The notes beneath the pieces were generated by a model. The model searched no databases. It was not told the DNA's origin and saw only the letters and a program-made list of their open reading frames with translations. The translations under genes and the position numbers were made by a program. A stretch of 64,000 bases of DNA, taken from Enterobacteriaceae bacterium RIT714 (GTDB taxonomy: Bacteria > Pseudomonadota > Gammaproteobacteria > Enterobacterales > Enterobacteriaceae). This document shows positions 1 through 9,266 of this stretch, one piece after another. Position 1 is the first letter of the stretch. Each line of letters opens with the position of its first letter. Location: contig WJYB01000001.1 in the NCBI GenBank assembly GCA_009668015.1, forward strand, positions 806,001-870,000, written 5' to 3'.

Positions 1-67
1 CGCGGCCAGCGCCCTGCAAAGTCAGGCGGGCGACCTTGCTGAAACGGCAGGACATTTCCGCATTTAA
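1..67 (+). CDS. Methyl-accepting chemotaxis protein, C-terminal tail (partial)
   Basis: Only the last 21 codons are in the window; the rest lies to the left. The frame ends with TAA at 65-67. The tail reads as a run of Ala, Ser, Leu and Gln followed by QAGDLAET and ends in HFRI. It looks like the end of the cytoplasmic four-helix bundle of chemoreceptors, which commonly finish with a Q-A-x-x-L segment and a V-x-x-F-R-L/I terminus. No methylation site or CheR-tethering pentapeptide is visible in this piece. The identification rests on 21 residues and is an inference. A 12-bp stem hairpin lies just downstream. Confidence 0.6.
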   Translation, partial: AASALQSQAGDLAETAGHFRI

Positions 68-76
68 TTTTCTTGC

Positions 77-106
77 GGCGCGTATTTGCCTGGTCAAATA
101 CGCGCC
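77..106 (+). terminator. Strong hairpin after the chemoreceptor gene
   Basis: Perfect inverted repeat with 12-bp arms (77-88 and 95-106) and a 6-nt loop, 10 bases after the stop codon. No good T-tract follows, so it may be an mRNA-stabilising hairpin or a weak terminator. Confidence 0.5.
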
Positions 107-211
107 AGCTGAATCCTTTCAGGCATTTTGTCATTTTTGTTTAAACGTTATGCCATTTTTTGATCAAAATCAGCATCTCTCCCCCTCCCCTTTGGTGTTA
201 TGCCATGAGTG

Positions 212-233
212 AATTGTGAACAACATCACGCTC
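212..233 (+). promoter_or_regulatory. Predicted CRP-cAMP binding site
   Basis: TGTGA, six bases, then TCACG (215-230). This matches 9 of 10 bases of the CRP half-sites, with A/T-rich flanks on the left. It lies about 65 bp before the small gene at 281, which suggests carbon-source control of that gene. Confidence 0.6.
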
Positions 234-280
234 AGGATTAACCGCAGGGAGAGCGTTATTTTCGGACGATGGGGTAAAAA

Positions 281-523
281 ATGGCACTGGTGAAAACAAG
301 TTTGAAATTGTTTGGCGGGGATACGGTGGTGGTGCGTTGCTCAGAGCGCTGTCATATTCATTTGATGAGCGCAAAAGCGCAGAAAAGCACGCAGGCCGAT
401 ATTTTGAGTGTGCAGGATAAAGATAATGCGTGGTTGACCGTGCCCTATACCGGCACCTGGGATGTGCTGATCGACAGCCACAGCCAGTCGCTGGAACACT
501 CCGTCAGCTACGTCGCTGCGTAA
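281..523 (+). CDS. Small DUF1883-like protein of unknown function
   Basis: An 80-residue protein without a signal peptide or membrane segment. It is rich in beta-strand-like sequence: an early FGGDTVVV stretch and a late W-x-V-x-I-D segment (GTWDVLIDS). That pattern of two flanking strands and a glycine-tryptophan turn recalls DUF1883 domain proteins, but the match is from memory and not strong. The ATG follows a purine-rich GGGGTAAAAA stretch. The gene stands alone, with a candidate CRP site upstream and an intrinsic terminator 10 bases after the stop, so it appears to be a complete monocistronic unit. The reverse-strand frame over the same region has no ribosome binding site and reads as a shadow. 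No function can be assigned. Confidence 0.65.
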   Translation: MALVKTSLKLFGGDTVVVRCSERCHIHLMSAKAQKSTQADILSVQDKDNAWLTVPYTGTWDVLIDSHSQSLEHSVSYVAA

Positions 524-533
524 GTCGCAATCT

Positions 534-566
534 CGCCCGGTCGCATGGCGCACCGGGCGTTTTTTA
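534..566 (+). terminator. Rho-independent terminator
   Basis: GC-rich 8-bp arms (534-541 and 552-559) followed by six T residues. It ends transcription of the small gene at 281-523 just before the convergent chaC gene. Confidence 0.85.
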
Positions 567-1262
567 TCAGGCCACGCCCCGGCGCAATGGCGCATCCTGG
601 GGGGCTTCCTCGGTCAGAGATTTAACCTTCGCCACCAGTTCGTTCAGGCATTCATCCTGCATCCCTAAACGCGTGAGCTCCTGATCCAGTGAGAACAGGT
701 ACTGTGCATTGGTTCCCAGCGGGCCGCTGGCGGCAGCAATTAATGGCGCAATCACCTGCGTTCGGGTGTCCGATTCGTACAGCGGATGGCGTGGGTCCAT
801 AATGAACACCAGCGCATTCACGGTGCGTCCGTCGTCCAGCTCAAGCTTGCACCAGCTCGGCATATAGCAGCCGGTGATCATTTCACGCTTCCACAGCAAC
901 GACAGCTCGTCCTGAAGCGTTTCGTCAGGCAGACGATAGGCCACACCGGTGGTGCGCCCGCCCTCTTTCAGTGCAAGCATTCGCCCGGGTTGACAGGCGC
1001 TACCGCGTCCGGCGGTCAGGCGCAGACAAAAGGCGCGGTGCCAGCCAGGAAGCGTACCCGTTGCGGATTCCTCATACTCCAGCGCCGGATTCCACATCAG
1101 CGAACCATAACCAAATATCCATACCGGGCCTTCATCCGGGCGACAGGCAATGGTCGCGGCAAGCGACGCAGCACGTTGTTCAGCCGACCAGAGAAGCGAT
1201 TCCTCAATAGCGCCAAATGCTGTTTTACAATCTGCCTTCATTAAGAAATCACGCGTTAACAC
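567..1262 (-). CDS. chaC: Glutathione-specific gamma-glutamylcyclotransferase ChaC
   Basis: Cytosolic enzyme of the ChaC family, which cleaves the gamma-glutamyl bond of glutathione to give 5-oxoproline and Cys-Gly. The substrate-binding signature GYGSL is at residues 51-55, in the context VWIFGYGSLMWNP. A likely catalytic glutamate sits in the WKREM motif (Glu127, by analogy with the family). I start it at GTG 1262, because GGAGG lies a few bases upstream and this gives 231 residues, the length I recall for the E. coli protein. The open frame continues upstream to 1298, but those extra codons look like leader. It follows chaB on the same strand across a 179-bp gap that shows no other gene. 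The chaA-chaB-chaC cluster is classic, although the link between cation transport and glutathione turnover is not explained by the sequence. Confidence 0.93.
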   Translation of the reverse strand: MLTRDFLMKADCKTAFGAIEESLLWSAEQRAASLAATIACRPDEGPVWIFGYGSLMWNPALEYEESATGTLPGWHRAFCLRLTAGRGSACQPGRMLALKEGGRTTGVAYRLPDETLQDELSLLWKREMITGCYMPSWCKLELDDGRTVNALVFIMDPRHPLYESDTRTQVIAPLIAAASGPLGTNAQYLFSLDQELTRLGMQDECLNELVAKVKSLTEEAPQDAPLRRGVA

Positions 1263-1441
1263 TTTCCACCTCCGCCACTGCATGCTTCCTTGCGACATCT
1301 TTTAGCGCCTTCCCGGCATATTCGTTGACTGCTCATTTTGACAGCAGTCCACAAACGATAAGCAATTCACAGGCCAGTTGCAATACAACGGAAGTTCAAC
1401 AGCCGGAAAAGTCAAAACAGAGGGGGCGAATCATAAGACAG

Positions 1442-1672
1442 CTATCTCTTTTTATGCCATTTGTCATCGTCGCCCTTTTCGTAATCATGCTTCACCGCTG
1501 CCCAGGCCACGCGATGGGCGGTCTCTTCCCGGCTGGCATCATCACGTCTGTCCTCTTTATCTTTATACTGGTCCCAGGCGCTGTTGAAGGCTTCTTTGTA
1601 AATCTCCTGCGCATGAGCAGGCAGGACGTGCTGAACGCTGTCGGGTAAATCGCTTTTCGATTTGTATGGCAT
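1442..1672 (-). CDS. chaB: ChaB family protein
   Basis: A 76-residue, highly charged cytosolic protein. It carries the typical ChaB pattern: an N-terminal basic stretch followed by LP-x-x-V, then HAQEIYKEAFNSAW, and a C-terminal AWAAVKHDYEK segment. E. coli ChaB is 76 residues and is described as a possible regulator of the ChaA antiporter; the ChaB fold also occurs in some viral and soil-bacterial proteins. It is transcribed away from chaA and precedes chaC on the minus strand. The start is ATG at 1672 with AGAGGT upstream. Its biochemical function is not known. Confidence 0.9.
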   Translation of the reverse strand: MPYKSKSDLPDSVQHVLPAHAQEIYKEAFNSAWDQYKDKEDRRDDASREETAHRVAWAAVKHDYEKGDDDKWHKKR

Positions 1673-1908
1673 GGCAAACCTCTCTTTTAAACAAAAGATA
1701 AGTGTGGTCGAGAGGTGAGTTCACTGCCAGTCACGATCAAAAGAGTGTTAAATGAAACATTCTAATACTTTGTTATTACAAATTTATTTATCTTAAAGTC
1801 AGAATTACAGGCCATTAACGATAAAAAACAGCAATACCGTAAAATTAAGTAAAAACATTGCTGGAATTTACCGATTTTCTGTTAGTTTAATGGCCTTTAA
1901 TTTCACTC

Positions 1909-1914
1909 TATAAT
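1909..1914 (+). promoter_or_regulatory. Possible -10 element of chaA
   Basis: A perfect TATAAT, 30 bp before the chaA start codon, lies in the AT-rich divergent region between chaB and chaA (1673-1943). No good -35 hexamer sits at the expected distance, so the promoter call is tentative. Confidence 0.4.
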
Positions 1915-1943
1915 TACAATCATCTGCATCGACGGAGAATCGC

Positions 1944-3038
1944 ATGACAACAACACATGAGGCGGTAAAAACCCGCCACAAGGAGACGTCACTCATTTTC
2001 CCGATTGTGGCACTGGCTGTGCTGCTCTTCTGGGGAAGCAGTCAGTCACTGCCAGTGGTCGTTGGGATTAATATTCTTGCTCTTATCGGTATTTTATCCA
2101 GTGCTTTTAGCGTCGTACGCCATGCCGACGTACTGGCTCACCGCCTCGGTGAACCCTATGGCTCCCTCATTTTAAGTCTTTCCGTTGTTATTCTCGAAGT
2201 CAGCTTAATTTCTGCTTTAATGGCCACCGGCGATGCGGCACCCACGCTGATGCGCGATACGCTGTATTCGATCATCATGATTGTCACCGGCGGTCTGGTG
2301 GGCTTTTCACTCCTGCTGGGCGGGGGCAAATTCGCCACGCAGTATATGAACCTGTTTGGCATCAAACAGTATCTGATTGCCCTCTTCCCGCTGGCCATTA
2401 TTGTGCTGGTGTTTCCCATGGCGCTACCGGGTGCGAACTTCACCACCGGCCAGGCGCTGCTGGTGGCACTGATTTCTGCCGCGATGTACGGCGTGTTTCT
2501 GCTTATCCAGACCAAAACTCACCAGAGCCTGTTTGTGTACGAGCATGAAGACGATGGTGACGATCCGCATCATGGTAAACCATCCGCGCACAGCAGCATG
2601 TGGCATACCCTTTGGCTGATCGTGCATCTGATTGCGGTTATCGCGGTCACCAAGATGAACGCCAACCCGCTTGAGACGCTGCTGACTGAGCTGAACGCCC
2701 CCGTCGCGTTCACCGGCTTCCTGGTGGCGTTACTGATTCTCTCGCCTGAAGGTTTAGGCGCCCTGAAAGCGGTACTGAATAATCAGGTTCAGCGGGCGAT
2801 GAATCTGTTCTTTGGCTCGGTGCTGGCCACGATTTCATTGACTGTCCCGGTCGTGACGCTGATTGCCTTTATGACCGGCAATGACCTGCACTTTGCGCTG
2901 GGTGCGCCAGAGATGATTGTGATGGTGGCCTCCTTGCTGCTGTGCCAGATTTCGTTCTCGACCGGACGTACCAATGTGCTGAATGGCTCCGCCCATCTGG
3001 CGCTGTTTATTGCCTATTTGATGACCATATTCGCCTGA
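1944..3038 (+). CDS. chaA: Na+(K+,Ca2+)/H+ antiporter ChaA
   Basis: Inner-membrane antiporter of the CaCA (calcium/cation antiporter) superfamily, 364 residues against 366 in E. coli. It exports Na+, K+ or Ca2+ in exchange for protons at alkaline pH. Two repeated hydrophobic halves are visible. Each has an acidic alpha-repeat motif: GEPYGSLILSLSVVILEVSL in the first half (Glu in the membrane) and LSPEGLGALKAVLNN in the second. A hydrophilic, His/Asp-rich central loop (EHEDDGDDPHHG) separates them; such loops are proposed cation sensors in this family. The start is ATG at 1944, shortly after GACGGAG. The gene is divergent from chaB and ends at a bidirectional terminator shared with kdsA. The ldr/rdl toxin-antitoxin repeats that K-12 carries between chaA and kdsA are absent here. 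Confidence 0.95.
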   Translation: MTTTHEAVKTRHKETSLIFPIVALAVLLFWGSSQSLPVVVGINILALIGILSSAFSVVRHADVLAHRLGEPYGSLILSLSVVILEVSLISALMATGDAAPTLMRDTLYSIIMIVTGGLVGFSLLLGGGKFATQYMNLFGIKQYLIALFPLAIIVLVFPMALPGANFTTGQALLVALISAAMYGVFLLIQTKTHQSLFVYEHEDDGDDPHHGKPSAHSSMWHTLWLIVHLIAVIAVTKMNANPLETLLTELNAPVAFTGFLVALLILSPEGLGALKAVLNNQVQRAMNLFFGSVLATISLTVPVVTLIAFMTGNDLHFALGAPEMIVMVASLLLCQISFSTGRTNVLNGSAHLALFIAYLMTIFA

Positions 3039-3090
3039 GTTTGCTGCCCCTCTGCTCGCGTGTCCTGCGGGCTAAAATGCAGATATAAAA

Positions 3091-3118
3091 AAACGGCAAC
3101 CACTTTGGTTGCCGTTTT
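3091..3118. terminator. Bidirectional terminator between chaA and kdsA
   Basis: 12-bp arms (3091-3102 and 3106-3117) with an A-run on the left and a T-rich stretch on the right. The hairpin works as an intrinsic terminator for both convergent genes. Confidence 0.85.
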
Positions 3119-3139
3119 GCTTTTCGTTGCGGAGTTCGA

Positions 3140-4003
<864 letters not shown>

Positions 4004-4030
4004 TTATTCAGGTGTGAATCGGAATTAAGA

Positions 4031-4840
4031 TTAATGCAATGTAATCTGTTTATGCGCGATCGAGTTGATCTGCGCGCGAATCATTTCGCTTATCGGATCT
4101 TCCGGGCACTGCTCAACGAAATAACTCAAATCGCTGAGCGCAACGTGCTCACATTCAAGCTGCGCGTAGATCAGGCCACGGTCGCGGATTTCGTACGGAT
4201 CTTCCGGATTAAACTGCAGCAGCACTTCACTGGCGCGTAACGCCAGCTCCATCTGCCGCTCTTCCATCAGCGCTGATTTCAGCGTATCCAGCAGTTTACG
4301 GACCACTTCAGCGTTATCCGCTTCATCGAGATCTTCGTTAAACAACTCAGCAACCGGGCTGATATTCCCCTTCAGCCAGACGTCCAGCGTATGCTCGTCC
4401 AGCGTGTCGCCGTTGAACGGGTTAATTAACCACATCTCACCGTCCAGCCACTCAGCACGCAAAATCATCTGCGTCGGGAAAATGACCGGAACCAGCGGAA
4501 TATCCAGACGGTTCGCAACCCACAGTAAAACAGCCCCCAGAGCAACAGCGCTGCCCTGACGGTTTTTCAGTACCTGATCCAGCCACAGCGCATCGGAAAG
4601 GCGGTATACGCCACGCGTATCGCAGAAACCCCATTCGCCATAGAACAGTTCAATCAGCTTCTCCAGCTGCCAGTCCTGAGGACGCGCCTGATTAATCTCT
4701 TCGCGCGCCAGGCTCACCAGACTTTCCAGCTCATCGTAAACCCATTGCGACGTGAAATCGTCGCGGATCATCTCCGATATCAGGACCATTCCATCGCAAA
4801 GCGGTACTTTATTAAATTCGAAATCGGCTAAGGACCTCAT
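4031..4840 (-). CDS. sirB1: SirB1 family transglutaminase-like/TPR protein
   Basis: A 269-residue cytosolic protein of the SirB1 family (transglutaminase-like domain followed by TPR-like helices). The middle part (AVALGAVLLWVANRLDIPLVPVIFP and the following WLINPFNGDTL) resembles the transglutaminase-like core, and the C-terminal third (DPYEIRDRGLIYAQLECE...) looks like TPR helices. I see no canonical Cys-His-Asp triad, so enzymatic activity is doubtful. E. coli SirB1 (YchA) has 269 residues. The gene lies 3 bp after sirB2 and 36 bp before kdsA, clearly in one operon. The name comes from Salmonella invasion regulation; the molecular role is unknown. Confidence 0.9.
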   Translation of the reverse strand: MRSLADFEFNKVPLCDGMVLISEMIRDDFTSQWVYDELESLVSLAREEINQARPQDWQLEKLIELFYGEWGFCDTRGVYRLSDALWLDQVLKNRQGSAVALGAVLLWVANRLDIPLVPVIFPTQMILRAEWLDGEMWLINPFNGDTLDEHTLDVWLKGNISPVAELFNEDLDEADNAEVVRKLLDTLKSALMEERQMELALRASEVLLQFNPEDPYEIRDRGLIYAQLECEHVALSDLSYFVEQCPEDPISEMIRAQINSIAHKQITLH

Positions 4841-4843
4841 GAC

Positions 4844-5236
4844 TTACCCCAGTAACGGTATTCTTGTGGTGGCGAGTTTAATGATGATGTACAGCACCAC
4901 CAGCCCCAGCAGAAAGGCGATAAAGCCCATTTGCTGGCTGCGCGGACGACGACGTCCCAGCGCGATAAAACCCAAAACGATGTAGATGATAACGCCAAAC
5001 AGCTTTTCAGTCAGCCATGTGCCTTTATCAGTAAATGGCAGATAGCCGGTTACCCACATTAACCCGGCGCCAGAAAGAAACAGAACCGTGTCGATACCGT
5101 GCGGCGCCACGCGCACCCAGCGGGCGTCAATCAGCGGGTTATCGCTGTAACGCCACCAGTAACGCACCACGAAAAAGCTGATGGTCAGCACCACCGCGGT
5201 GATGTGAAGCACGATCAGGACGCTAAACGGAGTCAT
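4844..5236 (-). CDS. sirB2: SirB2 family inner-membrane protein
   Basis: A 130-residue integral membrane protein with about four hydrophobic helices: residues 5-25, 48-65, 80-97 and 104-122. A conserved histidine sits in the first helix (VLHITAV) and another in the APHGIDT loop, as in the SirB2/invasion-gene-expression-upregulator family. The start codon overlaps the prmC stop by four bases (ATGA), which implies translational coupling, and sirB1 follows after 3 bp. The histidines suggest possible heme or redox involvement near hemA, but this is only inference; no function is established. Confidence 0.9.
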   Translation of the reverse strand: MTPFSVLIVLHITAVVLTISFFVVRYWWRYSDNPLIDARWVRVAPHGIDTVLFLSGAGLMWVTGYLPFTDKGTWLTEKLFGVIIYIVLGFIALGRRRPRSQQMGFIAFLLGLVVLYIIIKLATTRIPLLG

Positions 5237-6063
5237 GCCAGTCTTCCCAGCGTCAGCCGTTCGTTATCGCCATAGTCGCGACAGGTTTCGACGTGGTCAT
5301 AACCCGCGGCGGAAAAGAGCGTGCGAACCGCCTCGCCCTGCGTCCAGCCATGTTCCAGCAGTAACCAGCCGCCGGGCACCAGGTGCTCACGGGCGGTCGC
5401 AACGATGTGTTCGATATCCGCCAGCCCATCGTTGGCGGCCACCAGCGCGGTGAGCGGCTCAAAACGCACATCGCCCTGCGACAGATGCGGGTCGTGCTCG
5501 TCAATATAAGGGGGATTACTGACAATCATCCCGAACCGTTCTCCCGCCAGCGCAGCAAACCAGCTGCTTTGGCGTATCTGAACATTGCGGAAACCCAGGC
5601 GCTCAAGATTGCGTTGCGCCAGGGCTACCGCGTCAGGCATTACGTCGACCGCTGTAACCTGACAATCCGGGCGCTCGCTCGCCAGCGCAAGTGCGATTGC
5701 GCCTGTTCCGGTGCCCAAATCCAGGATCCGGCAGGCATGGGCAGGTAAACGGGCCAATGCCTGTTCAACCAGACATTCGGTATCGGGACGGGGGATCAGT
5801 GTGGCTGCTGACACATACAGGGGCAGCGACCAGAATTCACGCTCGCCGGTAAGATGAGCCACCGGCTCGCCGGATTTACGGCGGTCAAGCAGCGCAGAGA
5901 GCTGCGCTTCCTGCTGCGCGGTCAGTTCCGTCTCGCCAAACGCCAGAATATATGTGCGCGCTTTGCCGGTCACATGTTCCAGCAAGATTTCGGCATCGCG
6001 ACGCGGGCTTTCGCTGTCGGAAAGCGCGTTCACGGCAAGACGTAACCAGGCCTGAAAATCCAT
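5233..6063 (-). CDS. prmC: Release factor glutamine N5-methyltransferase PrmC
   Basis: Methylates the glutamine of the GGQ motif of release factors RF1 and RF2 using S-adenosylmethionine. The SAM-binding motif DLGTGTG is at residues 115-121, and the catalytic NPPY, which binds the target glutamine, is at 183-186. The N-terminal helical bundle (residues 1-75) is the RF-docking domain. At 276 residues it matches E. coli closely (277). Its ATG shares one base with the prfA stop (TAATG) and its stop overlaps the sirB2 start, so the substrate protein and its modifying enzyme are made in tandem. Formerly called hemK because of its position beside hemA. Confidence 0.96.
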   Translation of the reverse strand: MDFQAWLRLAVNALSDSESPRRDAEILLEHVTGKARTYILAFGETELTAQQEAQLSALLDRRKSGEPVAHLTGEREFWSLPLYVSAATLIPRPDTECLVEQALARLPAHACRILDLGTGTGAIALALASERPDCQVTAVDVMPDAVALAQRNLERLGFRNVQIRQSSWFAALAGERFGMIVSNPPYIDEHDPHLSQGDVRFEPLTALVAANDGLADIEHIVATAREHLVPGGWLLLEHGWTQGEAVRTLFSAAGYDHVETCRDYGDNERLTLGRLA

Positions 6064-7145
6064 TAGTCCTGCTCTGCCAGCGCCGCCAGCTGATCGGCCT
6101 GGTATTCCTGAACAATCGGTTCAATCAGCGAGTCGAGCTTGCCTTCCATTGTCTCATCCAGACGATAGATCGTCAGGTTGATACGGTGATCGGTGACACG
6201 CCCCTGCGGGAAGTTATAGGTACGGTTACGATCGCTGCGATCGCCACTGCCCAATAGGTTACGACGCGTAGAAGCTTCGGCCTGCTGACGCTTCGCTATT
6301 TCAGCGGCGCGGATACGTGAGCCGAGCACCGCCAGGGCTTTGGCTTTGTTTTTGTGCTGGGAGCGTTCGTCCTGGCACTCCACCACAATTCCGGTCGGCA
6401 AGTGGGTAATACGGATCGCAGAATCGGTGGTGTTAACGTGCTGACCACCCGCACCGGAGGAGCGGAAGGTATCAATACGTAAATCGCCCGGATTGATGTC
6501 CGGCAGTTCTGCCTCCGGCAGCTCCGGCATCACCGCAACGGTGCAGGCCGAGGTGTGGATACGGCCCTGAGATTCGGTCGCCGGAACGCGCTGTACGCGA
6601 TGGCCGCCCGATTCAAATTTCAGCCGACCGTATACGCCTTCGCCGCTGATTTTGGCGATCACTTCTTTGTAGCCGCCATGCTCGCCTTCGTTGGCGCTCA
6701 TGATTTCAACCCGCCAGCGACGGGATTCAGCGTAGCGGCTGTACATGCGGAACAGATCGCCCGCAAACAGCGCCGCTTCATCGCCGCCCGTCCCCGCGCG
6801 GACTTCGACAAACGCATTGCGTTCATCATCGGGATCTTTCGGCAGCAGAAGCACCTGGAGCTGCTGCTCCATCTCTTCGGCCCGCGCTTTGGCGTCCTGC
6901 AACTCTTCCTGCGCCATTTCGCGCATTTCAGGGTCGTCAAGCATCATCTGCGCGGTTTCAATATCTTCCTGCACCTGCTGCCATTCTGTGAAGCAGCGTG
7001 CAACATCACTTAACTGCGCATACTCGCGCGACAACGCGCGAAAGCGGTCCTGGTCAGCAATAGTCGCGGCATCGCCGAGCAAGGCCTGAACTTCTTCATG
7101 GCGCTCGTGCAGAGCTTCCAGTTTGGCGACGATAGAGGGCTTCAT
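6063..7145 (-). CDS. prfA: Peptide chain release factor 1
   Basis: RF1 recognises UAA and UAG and triggers hydrolysis of peptidyl-tRNA. Codon recognition motif PAT is at residues 188-190 and the catalytic GGQ at 233-235; Gln235 is the PrmC target. The start is taken as the ATG at 7145, giving [10 protein letters not shown] and 360 residues as in E. coli; five extra in-frame codons upstream are not supported. The gene lies 42 bp downstream of hemA and overlaps prmC by one base. Confidence 0.97.
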   Translation of the reverse strand: MKPSIVAKLEALHERHEEVQALLGDAATIADQDRFRALSREYAQLSDVARCFTEWQQVQEDIETAQMMLDDPEMREMAQEELQDAKARAEEMEQQLQVLLLPKDPDDERNAFVEVRAGTGGDEAALFAGDLFRMYSRYAESRRWRVEIMSANEGEHGGYKEVIAKISGEGVYGRLKFESGGHRVQRVPATESQGRIHTSACTVAVMPELPEAELPDINPGDLRIDTFRSSGAGGQHVNTTDSAIRITHLPTGIVVECQDERSQHKNKAKALAVLGSRIRAAEIAKRQQAEASTRRNLLGSGDRSDRNRTYNFPQGRVTDHRINLTIYRLDETMEGKLDSLIEPIVQEYQADQLAALAEQD

Positions 7146-7187
7146 AGGCGTAAAATGCACCTTGTAATAGAAAATGGGTATAGGGCG

Positions 7188-8444
7188 CTATTCCAGCCCG
7201 AGGCTGTTGCGCAGAATAGTCAGGCGTTCGTCATCCCCGTCACGGGCTGCCTGTTGAAGTGATTTGGTTGGGGCATGGATCAAGCGGTTAGTCAGTTTCC
7301 ATGCCAGGTCTTGCATAATCAACTGCGGATCGCCGCCCTGTTCCAGGGCCGCCATCGCTTTGGCCGTCAGATCGTCACGCATCTGTTCAGCCTGGCCGCG
7401 ATATTCGCGAATGGTCTCGCTGGCGCTTTGCGCACGCAGCCAGGCCATGAATTCGCTGGACTCTTGCTCAACAATCGTCTCCGCCTGCACCGCCGCCGCT
7501 TTACGCTGCGCGAGGTTATGCGAAATGATGCTTTGCAAATCGTCCACGCTGTACAAATAGGCGTTCGCCAGTTTGCCAACTTCGGGTTCGACATCGCGCG
7601 GAACCGCAATATCCACCAGCAGCATTGGCTGGTTACGGCGCGATTTGAGCGCCCGTTCAACCATCCCTTTACCAATAATTGGCAGGGGGCTGGCGGTCGA
7701 ACTGATGATAATGTCCGCGTCTTTTAAACGTTCGTCGATATCGCTCAGCGCGATCACCTCGGCACCCACTTCATCAGCCAGTACCTGCGCCCGTTCACGG
7801 GTGCGGTTAGCAATCAGCATCTGCTTCACGTTATGTTCACGCAGATGACGCGCCACCAGCTCGATTGTCTCCCCCGCACCCACGAGCAGCACGGTAACGG
7901 TCGAGAGGGATTCAAAGATTTGACGCGCGAGCGTACAGGCCGCGAAGGCAACGGAAACCGCACTGGCACCAATGTCGGTTTCGGTTCGCACTCGCTTGGC
8001 TACGGAGAAGGATTTCTGGAACATACGTTCCAGCTCGCTGGCTTTGAGATGGCCTTTCTGAGAATCAGCAAACGCTTTTTTAACCTGCCCGAGGATCTGC
8101 GGTTCGCCCAGAACCAGTGAATCCAGGCCGCTGGCCACGCGCATCAGATGGCTGACAGCATCGTTATCGTGATGCCAGTACAGGCTGTTGCGCAGCTCTT
8201 CTTCGTTCAGATTGTGGTAATCACATAACCAACGGATCAGCGCTTCGTGGAGGTTATCTTGCTCTTCAACGCTCAGATATAACTCGGTACGGTTACAGGT
8301 AGAAAGCACAACGCCGCCCTGCACCATAGGTTGTGCAAGCAGGCTATCCAGCGCCTGGTCGAGCGTATCCGGCGAAAACGTAACGCGTTCTCGCAGCGAA
8401 ACCGGGGCTGTTTTGTGGTTAATACCGAGTGCTAAAAGGGTCAT
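7188..8444 (-). CDS. hemA: Glutamyl-tRNA reductase
   Basis: First committed enzyme of C5 tetrapyrrole synthesis: reduces glutamyl-tRNA(Glu) to glutamate-1-semialdehyde with NADPH. Catalytic Cys50 is in [10 protein letters not shown]. The NADPH-binding Rossmann domain contains [16 protein letters not shown], and the C-terminal helices form the dimer interface. The start at 8444 gives [10 protein letters not shown] and 418 residues as in E. coli; a longer in-frame start at 8492 is less likely. The enterobacterial enzyme is regulated by heme-sensitive proteolysis acting on the N-terminus, which is conserved here. It heads the minus-strand operon with prfA and prmC and is divergent from lolB. Confidence 0.97.
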   Translation of the reverse strand: MTLLALGINHKTAPVSLRERVTFSPDTLDQALDSLLAQPMVQGGVVLSTCNRTELYLSVEEQDNLHEALIRWLCDYHNLNEEELRNSLYWHHDNDAVSHLMRVASGLDSLVLGEPQILGQVKKAFADSQKGHLKASELERMFQKSFSVAKRVRTETDIGASAVSVAFAACTLARQIFESLSTVTVLLVGAGETIELVARHLREHNVKQMLIANRTRERAQVLADEVGAEVIALSDIDERLKDADIIISSTASPLPIIGKGMVERALKSRRNQPMLLVDIAVPRDVEPEVGKLANAYLYSVDDLQSIISHNLAQRKAAAVQAETIVEQESSEFMAWLRAQSASETIREYRGQAEQMRDDLTAKAMAALEQGGDPQLIMQDLAWKLTNRLIHAPTKSLQQAARDGDDERLTILRNSLGLE

Positions 8445-8654
8445 GTGAGCGGGAGTAGTACCAGCGTTAATAAGGTTAGCAGGTCGCATCATACAGGATG
8501 CGCGAGATCAATAAAAGAGAGCGCCCCCTTTCGGAGTAATAGCCGTTTCCGGCTAATTTCATGATTTAAGACAATATGAACGTAGACGCTGCCACCGCCC
8601 GGCGCTAGCATTAAGGGTTATAACTGCAACGCATCTCAAGGATTTGTCACGACT

Positions 8655-9266
8655 ATGGCCCGATTAACTCGCTTGTTACCGCTGGCGGCGCTGGTACTCT
8701 CCGCCTGCTCGATTACTCCGCCCAAGGGCCCCGGCAAAAGTCCTGACTCGCCGCAGTGGCGTCAGCATCAGCAAGAGGTGCGCAATCTTAGTCAATATCA
8801 GACGCGCGGCGCCTTTGCTTACCTCTCCGATCAGCAAAAAGTTTACGCCCGCTTCTTCTGGCAACAAACCGGGCAGGATCGCTACCGCCTGCTGCTGCTT
8901 AATCCGTTGGGCAGCACCGAGCTGGAGCTGAATGCGCAGCCGGGCACCGCGCAGATCACCGATAACAAAGGCCAGCACTATACCGCCACGGATGCCGAAG
9001 AGATGATTGGCAAACTGACCGGAATGCCGATTCCCCTCAACAGCCTGCGCCAGTGGATCCTCGGTCTACCGGGTGACGCTACCGATTATAAGCTCGACGA
9101 CCAATATCGTCTGAGCGAGGTGAACTACACCCAAAACGGTAAAACGTGGAAAGTGGTTTATGGCGGGTACGACAGCGCCAGCAAACCCGCTTTACCTTCT
9201 AACATGGAACTGACCGAAGGTAGCCAGCGTATTAAGTTGAAAATGGACAACTGGATCGTTAAATGA
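8655..9266 (+). CDS. lolB: Outer-membrane lipoprotein receptor LolB
   Basis: Accepts lipoproteins from periplasmic LolA and inserts them in the outer membrane. It is itself a lipoprotein: a short signal peptide ends in the lipobox LSAC with Cys18, and Ser at +2 is compatible with outer-membrane sorting. The mature sequence closely follows E. coli LolB, including the [10 protein letters not shown] and [12 protein letters not shown] regions; the length is 203 residues against 207. The ATG at 8655 is the only in-frame start close by, although AAGGA lies rather far upstream. The stop overlaps the ispE start by four bases, so the two are co-translated. Confidence 0.94.
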   Translation: MARLTRLLPLAALVLSACSITPPKGPGKSPDSPQWRQHQQEVRNLSQYQTRGAFAYLSDQQKVYARFFWQQTGQDRYRLLLLNPLGSTELELNAQPGTAQITDNKGQHYTATDAEEMIGKLTGMPIPLNSLRQWILGLPGDATDYKLDDQYRLSEVNYTQNGKTWKVVYGGYDSASKPALPSNMELTEGSQRIKLKMDNWIVK

